Source: Sphingopyxis sp. JAI108
GTDB lineage: Bacteria > Pseudomonadota > Alphaproteobacteria > Sphingomonadales > Sphingomonadaceae
Length of the DNA stretch: 64,000 nucleotides
Direction of reading: 5' to 3'
NCBI RefSeq assembly: GCF_013410105.1
Contig: NZ_JACCCJ010000005.1
Location: 62,001-126,000, forward strand
In this document: positions 45,866 through 53,966 of the stretch, in pieces
Numbering within the stretch: position 1 is the first letter of the stretch
Layout of the letters: every line of letters begins with the position of its first letter
Notes under the pieces: generated by a model
The model's input: the letters and a program-made list of their open reading frames with translations, nothing else
Told to the model about the DNA's origin: nothing
Database searches by the model: none
Made by a program: the position numbers and the translations under genes

Positions 45866-48643
45866 TCATTCTTGTACAGTGGGACGAACGTTCGAGGCGG
45901 AGATGTCCAAGCGTCCTTTTCGCGAACCGCTCAACGGTATGCGCAATTCATAGGCGCCGTCGTGGATCGCGATCGCCTCGATCGATCGGTTGTTCCAGGT
46001 CGCGCGATACCGCTCCCCGGGTGCGAGCGTTGCCAGAACGCTGATAAACCCGTCGTTTCGCGCGCTGTGGATCGCCAGGTCTGCGGTGATGCCGCGCTTG
46101 TCCGGCCGGGTGGTCTGCGACCGGACCCATATGTCATAGCCGGTGCTCAGCCGGCCCGGGACGAAATAGGCCTGAAACCAGTTGGCGATCGGCGATGACA
46201 GGCCCGAAAACTGGTGCCAGCCCGTGCCCTGACCCGTTGCAACCTCGAAATGTTCGGCGGAGGACCAGCTCGCGTCGGCCTCGGTCTGATAGGCGTCCAG
46301 CGCCGTGCGCGCGATCTGCCAGGCAAAGCCGCCCTCGCCCTGATCGAGCAGCGCCTTCCACACGAACCACTGGTGCGGGAACCAAACAGTCCCGTTCCAA
46401 TAGCCATCGGGACGATAATAGGATGCCGAACGGTCGACGGCGGTGAGCCCGACAGGCGTTAACAGCTTTGCCGGGTCGCGCAGGTTCGCGAGGATGGCGC
46501 GGGTCTGCTCGGGTGTCGTGATGCCTGCGATCAGCGGCTGGACGCCGTCGAGCGTGCGGTTCCAGTTTTCGCCGTCGGGGGTGCGGAGCAGCCCTTCGGG
46601 ACGGCCTGCCGCATCGTGGAGGACATAGCCGAAATAGCCGGTCGCGGGGTCCCAGGCGTTCGCCTGCACCGCGCGGGTCAGGCGCGCAATGTCGGCGTCA
46701 TATTGCGCGAAGTCGCGCGTCCGTCCCAGCTCGAGCGCCGCCATGCGCAGCGTTTTGGCTGCGCGGATCGCGTGCGCGGTGGTGACCATCGGCGCGGCGC
46801 GCGCCTGCAGCTTTGCCGCGTGTACCCTCACCTGCGGTGGTAGATCGTCCCAGCCGCCGGAATTATAGAAATAATCCCAGCTTTTCAGAAGTCCGGACGG
46901 CAGCGCCGCGATCGTCGAGCCTTCGACCCGGCCGAGCAGGAAATCATAATAATGGCGCAGGCGGGGATAATTGTCGGCCAGCATCCGCCGGTCCTGGGTG
47001 CGGTTCCAGAGCTCCAGATATTGATGATGCTGCACTGGCAGCGGTGTGCCGTGATGGATGAAGGCGGATTGAGCGCGGGGCGGCGTCGTATAGGCGCGCA
47101 GCACGTCGGCGCTGAGGCGCGGCGCGACGTCGGCCATTCCGATACCGATGAAGCCCGAATCCCAAGTGTAGAGCGAATCCCACCATTTGCCGGGCGTGAA
47201 ATGCCGGATGTACTGGTCCTGCGTATAGACTGGATAGACGATGTTCATCAGCAGATTGGCGCCGATCAACTGGCGTGCCAGCATGAACCGCCGGCCGGCG
47301 GGAAGGGGATCGGCGATTGCCGCACGCGCCTTGCCCCGTGCCCATGCGCGTTCCAGCGCGGCGGTATCGGGGTGGCCGTCGAGCGTGCGCTCGACGGCCT
47401 CGCGCGAGCCTGTCGACACCAGCGCCCAGATCGTCTCCCTGCCGCCGGCGGCGACCGGCGTGCCGCCGAACAGCAGATTGGCATAATGACCCCGGCCATC
47501 GCCCTGCGCGACCGTCAGCGTTTTGCTGTGGCTGCGCCGGGCGAAGAAGAAATCGAGCGTCCCGTTGCGAAATTCGCGGATACGCACTCCCGGCCGGAAC
47601 CAGCGCAGGCCGTACCAGGCATCGGCCTGCCGATATTTGAGTAGCAGCGATTGCTCGGCGGGTCCCTTCGCCATCTCCGGGCGGGTGTCGGCGTCCTCCG
47701 GCGGAAAGCTCACCGCCGACGCGGATGAGGCGGGTACGAAGGCGATCCCTTCGAGGTCGACCGCGCCCGCCGGACGGAGCGTCAGCGCGCGCGTGCCGAC
47801 GGCGAGCGGCATCGTCCACGTCCCGCCGTCGGGGGCGGAGGGAAGCGACACGCCTCCGGCGTCGGCCAGCGCGACCTGCGTCTTGGCGCGATAGCGCAGC
47901 ACCGCGACCTCGGTTCCGGCGGGAACCGCATAGGTCGCCGTGTCTCCCGCCGCCATGCGCAGCGCGCGGCCATCTACCAGCCCGTCCTCGCGGACCTCGC
48001 CGCGCAACCAGCCATCGTAAACGAGCCACTCCGACGGTGTCGGCCGCGCCCGGCGATGCGCTCGATAATGAACCCCCGACACCCATGTGCCGCCCGCCGG
48101 AACGCTGGCGCGCAAGATGCGCCGCGGCGTCAGCACGCTGCCGGGCGCCCGGTTGGGACGTTGCATCGAAGCCAGAAGATTGAGCGTCATTGTTTTCGCC
48201 CGCGTGCCGCCGTTGACCAGATCGACGCGGATCAGCCGTGCATCCGATGCCGGGTCCAGCGCGGCAAACGCGATCTCGGCATAGACCTGCTGCCCTTCCA
48301 GTTTCTGGCGATACGAATGATAGGACAGGTCGGGCGCCGCTTCCCAGGCGACGAAACCGGTGTTGAGCGACGCATTGGGGACATCGGGCGTCGACGTCGT
48401 GTGCGGCCCGGCGAACAGGGTGATGTCGAACCGCATTCCCGACGCCAGATCCGGAATGTGCGACACGCCCAGATAGGCGTTGGAATAGGGGCCCCAGCGG
48501 GGCAGATTCAGGTCATGGCTCCGTGCGTCGATGCCGGAGCCTTTCTGCGCGTGCGGTTCCGCGAGCGTTGAAGACAACAGGCCAAGGACGGCGGCGGCGG
48601 TGATCGCGGCGCGGGCCGTCCAGCGGTTGCAGATGGTTGTCAC
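45866..48643 (-). CDS. Exported trehalase/MGH1-like glycoside hydrolase
   Basis: A 925-residue protein. I choose the GTG at 48643 because GGGGAGGA lies 8 bases upstream and a signal peptide follows (RAAITAAAVLGLLSSTLAEP). The N-terminal half is a beta-sandwich. The C-terminal half has features of an (alpha/alpha)6 barrel (GKWWDSLYTWDSGFIGIGMA, then YYRPDGYWNGTVWFPHQWF), as in trehalase-like/MGH1 glycosidases. Substrate unknown; the divergent sulfatase suggests a sulfated or complex glycan (inference). Confidence 0.78.
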   Translation of the reverse strand: MTTICNRWTARAAITAAAVLGLLSSTLAEPHAQKGSGIDARSHDLNLPRWGPYSNAYLGVSHIPDLASGMRFDITLFAGPHTTSTPDVPNASLNTGFVAWEAAPDLSYHSYRQKLEGQQVYAEIAFAALDPASDARLIRVDLVNGGTRAKTMTLNLLASMQRPNRAPGSVLTPRRILRASVPAGGTWVSGVHYRAHRRARPTPSEWLVYDGWLRGEVREDGLVDGRALRMAAGDTATYAVPAGTEVAVLRYRAKTQVALADAGGVSLPSAPDGGTWTMPLAVGTRALTLRPAGAVDLEGIAFVPASSASAVSFPPEDADTRPEMAKGPAEQSLLLKYRQADAWYGLRWFRPGVRIREFRNGTLDFFFARRSHSKTLTVAQGDGRGHYANLLFGGTPVAAGGRETIWALVSTGSREAVERTLDGHPDTAALERAWARGKARAAIADPLPAGRRFMLARQLIGANLLMNIVYPVYTQDQYIRHFTPGKWWDSLYTWDSGFIGIGMADVAPRLSADVLRAYTTPPRAQSAFIHHGTPLPVQHHQYLELWNRTQDRRMLADNYPRLRHYYDFLLGRVEGSTIAALPSGLLKSWDYFYNSGGWDDLPPQVRVHAAKLQARAAPMVTTAHAIRAAKTLRMAALELGRTRDFAQYDADIARLTRAVQANAWDPATGYFGYVLHDAAGRPEGLLRTPDGENWNRTLDGVQPLIAGITTPEQTRAILANLRDPAKLLTPVGLTAVDRSASYYRPDGYWNGTVWFPHQWFVWKALLDQGEGGFAWQIARTALDAYQTEADASWSSAEHFEVATGQGTGWHQFSGLSSPIANWFQAYFVPGRLSTGYDIWVRSQTTRPDKRGITADLAIHSARNDGFISVLATLAPGERYRATWNNRSIEAIAIHDGAYELRIPLSGSRKGRLDISASNVRPTVQE

Positions 48644-48741
48644 GCTATCGTCCTCCCCTGCAGGCCGTGCCCGCGGCCACGTTCGTTTCGACAGCGCTTC
48701 ATGACGCTCTTCCACTTGCCACTTTTTAAATTGGCATATCT

Positions 48742-48755
48742 ATAATATATATTAT
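48742..48755. promoter_or_regulatory. AT-rich 14-bp palindrome between glycosidase and sulfatase
   Basis: ATAATATATATTAT is a perfect palindrome in the 173-base divergent gap. It is flanked by GGCATA (48733) and TATGCC (48753), a second pair of inverted arms. It may be an operator or simply the -10 region of the sulfatase promoter. Similar AT-rich stretches precede the ApbE unit (GTATATATAC, 50258-50267) and the TonB receptor (about 53895-53920). Confidence 0.35.
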
Positions 48756-48816
48756 GCCTTTGTCGGACAACAGAGCAAAGAGCGCGGTGACGGCCGCGAT
48801 GATTGAGGGAAGATAG

Positions 48817-50226
48817 ATGCCAAAGGACTTCACGCGCCGCGAACTCGTCGGCGTGGCCGCGGCTGCTGCGGCCGCGCCATCGCTTTTCGACGCGGCGCGC
48901 GCCAGCGCGATCCAGCCGTCGCGGCGCACCAACATCGTCTATATCCATTCGCACGATTCGGGCCGTTACCTGTCGCCCTATGGTTATGCGGTGCCGACGC
49001 CGCGCCTCCTTGGCCTTGCCCGCGAGGGTGTATTGTTCCGGCAGATGCATTGTGCCTCGCCGAGCTGCTCCGCCAGCCGGGCGGCGATGCTGACGGGCCA
49101 GTCGTCGCACAGCAGCGGGATGCTCGGGCTCACGCATCGCGGCTGGGACCTTGCGCATCCCGAACGCCATCTGGTGCATACGCTAGGCCGGGCAGGCTAT
49201 GCCACCATGCTTGCGGGGCTTCAGCATGTCGCGCGCGACGCCGCGTCGATCGGCTATAGCCAAATCCTTCCGCATCAAAGCAATATGGTGCGCGACGTGG
49301 CGCCCGGAGCGGCGGCATTTCTCCGCAGCCCGGCGGCAAAGGCTCAGCCGTTTTTCCTCGATATCGGATTTGAGGAAACCCACCGGCCCTTGCACCCGGC
49401 GGTGGACGACCCCGCTTTCATCCTGCCGCCGGCCCCCATTCCCGACACGCCCGAAAGCCGCCGCGACATGGCCGAATATCATGCCAGCGCCCGCGCGCTC
49501 GACAAGGGCGTCGGGCTTATCCTCGATGCGCTTCAGGCGGCGGGGCTGGCGGACAATACCCTGGTCATCAGCACGACGGATCATGGCCTGCCGTTTCCGA
49601 CGATGAAGGGCGAATTGCGCGATGGCGGCACCGGGGTTTCGATGATCATGCGGGGCCCGGGTGCATTCGCCGGTCCCAAGGTTTCCGACGCCCTGCTGTC
49701 GCAAATCGACCTGTTTCCGACGCTGTGCGAATATCTTGGAATTGCGCCGCCCGATTGGCTGGAAGGCCAATCCTATCTGCCCGTCGTCGATGGGCGAAAG
49801 GCGGAAGTGAACGAGGCGATATTCACCGAGCTGACTTTCCACGCGGCCTATGAGCCGAAGCGCGCGGTGCGAACGCAGCGGTACAAATATATCCGGCGTT
49901 TCGATGGACGTCGGACGCCCGTGGTCGTCAATTGTGACGGCGGACTGACCAAGGCCCAGTGGCTGAAGCGCGGCTGGGCCGGCTATCCCCTGGTGGCGGA
50001 CGAGGCGGGCGAAGAATTGTTCGACCTCCATTTCGATCCGACCGAACAGCGCAATCTTGTCGCGCTGCCGGAACTGGCGCCGGTGTTGGAGGATATGCGC
50101 TCGCGGCTGAGCGAGTGGATGCGCCGGACGCAGGATCCCTTGCTCGACGGCCCTGTTGCCGTGCCTCCGGGTGTTCGGTCCGATCCGCCCGATCCCCGGC
50201 CGGCCGGCGCGACGCGCAGGGAATAG
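48817..50226 (+). CDS. Exported type I sulfatase
   Basis: A 469-residue sulfatase. A Tat-like signal (FTRRELVGVAAAAAAAPSLF) precedes the catalytic domain. The formylglycine motif is C-S-A-S-R at residues 84-88 (SCSASRAAMLTGQ), so maturation by a formylglycine-generating enzyme is needed. Metal-site residues appear in IHSHDSGR and TTDHGLPF. The overall pattern is closest to N-sulfoglucosamine sulfohydrolase-like sulfatases (moderate certainty). GGGAAG lies before the ATG. Divergent from the glycosidase. Confidence 0.88.
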   Translation: MPKDFTRRELVGVAAAAAAAPSLFDAARASAIQPSRRTNIVYIHSHDSGRYLSPYGYAVPTPRLLGLAREGVLFRQMHCASPSCSASRAAMLTGQSSHSSGMLGLTHRGWDLAHPERHLVHTLGRAGYATMLAGLQHVARDAASIGYSQILPHQSNMVRDVAPGAAAFLRSPAAKAQPFFLDIGFEETHRPLHPAVDDPAFILPPAPIPDTPESRRDMAEYHASARALDKGVGLILDALQAAGLADNTLVISTTDHGLPFPTMKGELRDGGTGVSMIMRGPGAFAGPKVSDALLSQIDLFPTLCEYLGIAPPDWLEGQSYLPVVDGRKAEVNEAIFTELTFHAAYEPKRAVRTQRYKYIRRFDGRRTPVVVNCDGGLTKAQWLKRGWAGYPLVADEAGEELFDLHFDPTEQRNLVALPELAPVLEDMRSRLSEWMRRTQDPLLDGPVAVPPGVRSDPPDPRPAGATRRE

Positions 50227-50319
50227 AAGGTCCGCTGAGACGCGATATTTAATTATCGTATATATACTATTGCAGATGGTTCCGAGGCCCTTTAGGCTTG
50301 ATGCAGGAGAGGCGCGAAC

Positions 50320-50379
50320 ATGACGGCGGCCAAGGCTTCGCTGGCTGCTAGCTCGCCCCAAGCGGCTGTGAGGGAATAA
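50320..50379 (+). CDS. 19-residue micro-ORF with strong RBS
   Basis: ATG at 50320, 10 bases after GGAGAGG, encodes MTAAKASLAASSPQAAVRE. Its stop TAA overlaps by one base the start of the next short frame (TAATG). Together with the next frame it leads, without gaps, into the ApbE-like gene. It could be a leader ORF for translational coupling or the remnant of a lost gene start. Confidence 0.35.
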   Translation: MTAAKASLAASSPQAAVRE

Positions 50380-50465
50380 TGGTGACGCGATCAATCGCCA
50401 CCCGCGGAACTGTCATGAAGCTGCGATCGGCCCAAAAACCATGCTGTCCGGCGACGGGCAGATGA
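50379..50465 (+). CDS. 28-residue micro-ORF overlapping the ApbE-like start
   Basis: ATG at 50379 encodes 28 residues (ending QKPCCPATGR). Its TGA overlaps the ATG of the ApbE-like gene at 50462 (ATGA). No own Shine-Dalgarno is visible, so ribosomes would have to arrive from the micro-ORF before it. Real expression is uncertain. Confidence 0.3.
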   Translation: MVTRSIATRGTVMKLRSAQKPCCPATGR

Positions 50466-51301
50466 CCGACGATATGGTCGAAACAGGCGTCGAGCGCTTC
50501 GCCGCTATGGGGACGCGGATCGAGCTTCACCAGTTCGGGCGGGCGGCGCCCGATGCGCTGCTGGCGGCGCGTCGCGCCATCGAAGCTGTCGACGACGCGC
50601 TGACGATCCACCGCCCGTCGGCGACAACCGCGGTCAACGACCGGCTGATGGCCGGCGAGTTCGCGATGACCGAAAATCCGGTGCTGCTCGACGCATTGGC
50701 GGCGATCGCGGAGGCTTGGCACGCGACCGACGGCCTGTTCGATCCGACGGTCGGCAGCGGCGGGGCGGCGGCCTGGCCGGGGCTATCGGTGGACCGCGGT
50801 TCCGGGCGCATCGAGACTGGCCGGCCGGTCGCCTTTGACTTCGGGGGCTTCGGCAAGGGTTTCGCGCTTGATCGCGCTGCCGCAGCCATGCGCGCGGCCG
50901 GTGTCACATCGGCATTCCTGTCGGCGGGGGAGAGTTCGGTCGCGGTGATTGGCGAGCATCCGCTCGGCGGCGCATGGCCCGTCGCGATACCGCATCCGCT
51001 TGATCCCGAAAGCTGGCTCGTCGAGCTATCGCTGCGCGATGAAGCGCTTTCGGTTTCATCCACTATCGGTGACGGCGCGGCCGCGCCGGGGCGCAGCCCG
51101 ATGATCCGTCCTTCCGACGGCATGATCGTCACCGCTGCCGCAACCGCGGTGGCGGTCGACGCCTCGGGCGCAGCGGCCGAGGCGATGAGCACGGCGCTGT
51201 TGGTCGCGGATCCCGATGCCGCGCAGCGACTGATCGCAGCCGATCCGACGCGCCGTTTCACCTTCGCCTTTGACGACCCCTCCCGCCGAATGACGGCATA
51301 A
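50462..51301 (+). CDS. Divergent ApbE-like FAD:protein FMN transferase
   Basis: A 279-residue protein from the ATG at 50462; an in-frame ATG at 50441 is the alternative. ApbE features are FAAMGTRIELH at the N terminus, HRPSATTAVND, GLFDPTVGS and FDFGGFGKGFALDRAA. However, the region where ApbE proteins normally have His-x-x-Asp-Pro reads SPMIRPSDG, so the usual residues are changed and catalysis is uncertain. No signal peptide is apparent, which is unusual for a periplasmic flavin transferase. It is followed by two Gfo/Idh/MocA genes. Confidence 0.75.
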   Translation: MTDDMVETGVERFAAMGTRIELHQFGRAAPDALLAARRAIEAVDDALTIHRPSATTAVNDRLMAGEFAMTENPVLLDALAAIAEAWHATDGLFDPTVGSGGAAAWPGLSVDRGSGRIETGRPVAFDFGGFGKGFALDRAAAAMRAAGVTSAFLSAGESSVAVIGEHPLGGAWPVAIPHPLDPESWLVELSLRDEALSVSSTIGDGAAAPGRSPMIRPSDGMIVTAAATAVAVDASGAAAEAMSTALLVADPDAAQRLIAADPTRRFTFAFDDPSRRMTA

Positions 51302-51316
51302 TTGAAAGATCGACAG

Positions 51317-52576
51317 ATGACCGACAGTGATTTTACCCTTTCGCGCCGCAAATTCCTCGATCGGATCGCGATGGCATCGGCCGGCGCGGCGATGGCTGCG
51401 GCGGCACCCTGGGCGGCGATCGCGCAGACGCCCGTCGCCACCGGAAACCGCGTGCGCTTGGGGGTCATTGGCACCGGCGATCGCGGCCGTGCGCTGATCC
51501 AGAACATCGCGAAGACGCGCAACTGCACCGTCGCCGCGATCTGCGACAATTATGCGCCCAATATGGATCGCGCGCGCAAGCTCGTGCCCGCCGATACGCC
51601 GGGGTTCAGCGATCACCGGGCCATGCTGGATGCGCGCGGGATCGACGCGGTGGTCATCGCGACGCCGCTCGACCTTCACGCATCGCATACGTTCGATGTC
51701 CTCGACGCCGGGCTGCACGTCTGGTGCGAGAAGGCGATGGCGCGTAGCATCGCCGACTGCGGCGCGATGATCGAAAACGCGCGCGCGAAGGGCAAGGTGC
51801 TCCAGATCGGGCACCAGCGCATGTTCCACCCGACATATCTGAACGCGCTGAAGCGCGCCAAGTCGGGCGAGATCGGCGAAATTACGCAAATCCGCGCCAG
51901 CTGGCACCGCAACAACAAATGGCGGCGCAACGTGCCCGCCGACGCCACAGACGAGCAGATCAACTGGCGACTGTATCGCGACCGGTCGGCGGGATTGATG
52001 ACCGAACTGGCCACGCACCAGCTTCAGGTGTGCAACTGGTTCCTTGACGGCGTCCCGACGCGGGTGATCGGATCGGGCAGCATCTGTTTCTGGAAAGACG
52101 GGCGCGAAGTGTACGACCATGTTGCGCTGATCTACGAATATGGCGACGGGCGCAAAGCCATCTATTCCTCGCTCCTCAACAACGCACGCTACGGCTGCGA
52201 GGAGCAGATTCAGGGCAGCACGGGCACCATCGAGCCCGAACTCGGCAGGATCTATCAGGAAGTGTTGCCCAAGCAGCTCGCGCTTCAGCGCATGCAACAG
52301 GATGTCGCGCGGGGGCACAAGCGCACGGTCCCGATCGGCGGCGCGACTTGGTTCCCCGAGCTGCCGGTGACCACGCCGGGGGAATCGCTGGGCTGGGGCG
52401 AGTATGACGAGACGATGCTTCAGTTCGAAGGGTTCGGCGAGGCGGTCCGCAGCGGCCGCGAAGTCCCCGGCCTGTTGCAGCAGGCCTATTATGCCAGCGT
52501 CGCTTCGCTGATGGGCGAACAGGCGATGGACAGCGGTGAGGCGGTCGAATGGCCGCGCTCGCTGGTTACGTTCTGA
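51317..52576 (+). CDS. Tat-exported Gfo/Idh/MocA oxidoreductase
   Basis: A 419-residue protein. A Tat signal (TLSRRKFLDRIAMASAGAAM) precedes a Rossmann fold (RLGVIGTGDRGRALI). The catalytic-site segment CEKAMARS corresponds to the family E-K-P with Ala replacing Pro. The second domain contains DRSAGLMTELATHQLQVCNW, with the His expected in the active site. Likely periplasmic NAD(P)-linked sugar oxidation or reduction, with tightly held cofactor as in glucose-fructose oxidoreductase (inference). Start chosen at the ATG at 51317 because it opens the Tat signal. Confidence 0.87.
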   Translation: MTDSDFTLSRRKFLDRIAMASAGAAMAAAAPWAAIAQTPVATGNRVRLGVIGTGDRGRALIQNIAKTRNCTVAAICDNYAPNMDRARKLVPADTPGFSDHRAMLDARGIDAVVIATPLDLHASHTFDVLDAGLHVWCEKAMARSIADCGAMIENARAKGKVLQIGHQRMFHPTYLNALKRAKSGEIGEITQIRASWHRNNKWRRNVPADATDEQINWRLYRDRSAGLMTELATHQLQVCNWFLDGVPTRVIGSGSICFWKDGREVYDHVALIYEYGDGRKAIYSSLLNNARYGCEEQIQGSTGTIEPELGRIYQEVLPKQLALQRMQQDVARGHKRTVPIGGATWFPELPVTTPGESLGWGEYDETMLQFEGFGEAVRSGREVPGLLQQAYYASVASLMGEQAMDSGEAVEWPRSLVTF

Positions 52577-52601
52577 ACCGGTTTCAGCGGGAATGTCTGC
52601 C

Positions 52602-53756
52602 ATGACCTCGATCGATCGCCGCGCGCTGCTTGCTGGCGGCGGTTTTGCCGCCGTCATGGCGAGCGACGTGTTCGCCCAATCGGCCCCGCCGCCGAAGGCG
52701 CGCGCGGGGAGGGGGGCGCCGCGCGAGCCCGACGCATCGGCGCGCCACCGCATCCGCTTTGCGGTCATCGGGCTCGACCATTCGCATATCTATGGCATGA
52801 CCGACGCGCTGATCCGGGGCGGCGGCACGCTGGTGGCGATGCACGCCGCCGATCCGGCGCAGGTCGCGCCGTTTCGCCGGCGCTACGGCGACGTAAAGGT
52901 TGCGCGCAGCGAGGCGGAGATTCTGGATGACCCCACGATACAATTGGTCGCCAGCGCGTCGATTCCCGATCTGCGCGCGCCGTTGGGCATTCGGGTCATG
53001 CGTGCCGGCAAGGATTTCCTGGCCGACAAGCCCGGCATCACCGGCCTGAAACAGCTCGCCGCCGTGCGCGACGCGGTGCGCGAGACGCGGCGCAAGTTCG
53101 CGATCCTCTATTCCGAACGCTTCGAAGTGCGCGCAGCGGTCCGCGCGGGGGAGCTGGTCAAGGCGGGCGCGATCGGCCAGGTGCTCCAGACCATCAACCT
53201 TGCGCCGCACCGGCTGAACGCACCGAGCCGCCCGGACTGGTTCTGGGACACCGCGCGCTACGGCGGCATCCTGACCGACATCGGCAGCCATCAGGCGGAC
53301 CAGTTCCTCTTTTACACCGGATCGACGGAGGCCCGCGTCGTGGCGTCGCAGGCGGGCAATATGGCGATGCCCGACCGGCCGCAATTCGAGGATTTCGGCG
53401 ACATGATGCTGAGCGGAAACGGCGGCACGGGTTATGTGCGGGTCGATTGGCACACGCCCGACGGCCTCCCGACCTGGGGCGACGGGCGGCTGTTCATCAT
53501 CGGCACCGAGGGATCGATCGAGCTGCGCAAATATATCGACGTGGCGGGGCGGCCGGGCGGCAACCACCTGTTCCTGACCGACCGCAAGGGCGTGCAATAT
53601 ATGGATTGCAGCAAGGTCCCGTTGCCGTTCGGACCGCAGTTCGTCAGCGACGTCGTCGAACGTACCGATGTCGCGCAGGATCAGGCGCAGGCGTTGCTGG
53701 CGGCGGAACTGGTGCTGACCGCGCAGAAGAACGCCTTGCGTCCAGGCCGTGTCTGA
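52602..53756 (+). CDS. Second exported Gfo/Idh/MocA oxidoreductase
   Basis: A 384-residue protein with a Tat-like signal (TSIDRRALLAGGGFAAVMAS). The Rossmann fold is FAVIGLDHSHIYGMT, the catalytic Lys lies in DFLADKPGITGL, and the second-domain motif is GGILTDIGSHQADQFLFY. The glycine motif GLDHSH is atypical for this fold but occurs in exported members. Only 25 bases from the preceding oxidoreductase, so the two are co-transcribed. Start at 52602, 9 bases after AGCGGGA; an ATG at 52593 is possible. Confidence 0.87.
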   Translation: MTSIDRRALLAGGGFAAVMASDVFAQSAPPPKARAGRGAPREPDASARHRIRFAVIGLDHSHIYGMTDALIRGGGTLVAMHAADPAQVAPFRRRYGDVKVARSEAEILDDPTIQLVASASIPDLRAPLGIRVMRAGKDFLADKPGITGLKQLAAVRDAVRETRRKFAILYSERFEVRAAVRAGELVKAGAIGQVLQTINLAPHRLNAPSRPDWFWDTARYGGILTDIGSHQADQFLFYTGSTEARVVASQAGNMAMPDRPQFEDFGDMMLSGNGGTGYVRVDWHTPDGLPTWGDGRLFIIGTEGSIELRKYIDVAGRPGGNHLFLTDRKGVQYMDCSKVPLPFGPQFVSDVVERTDVAQDQAQALLAAELVLTAQKNALRPGRV

Positions 53757-53966
53757 CTGGCATGAGCGGCGCGGGTGCGCCGCTTCTCGCCGTTTCGACC
53801 CGATGCCCTCAAGCGGGGTTTTCAGGTGATGCGCCGGCGTGCCGCCGCTCGACATGGGTTGTTTTCATGAATTATGGCGCAACCGGATTGCGAGATATGA
53901 TTTATCGCATTATACAGTCATGCAAGCGCGATGGTTCAACGATGCGCTACAAGGAAGGGGATGATG

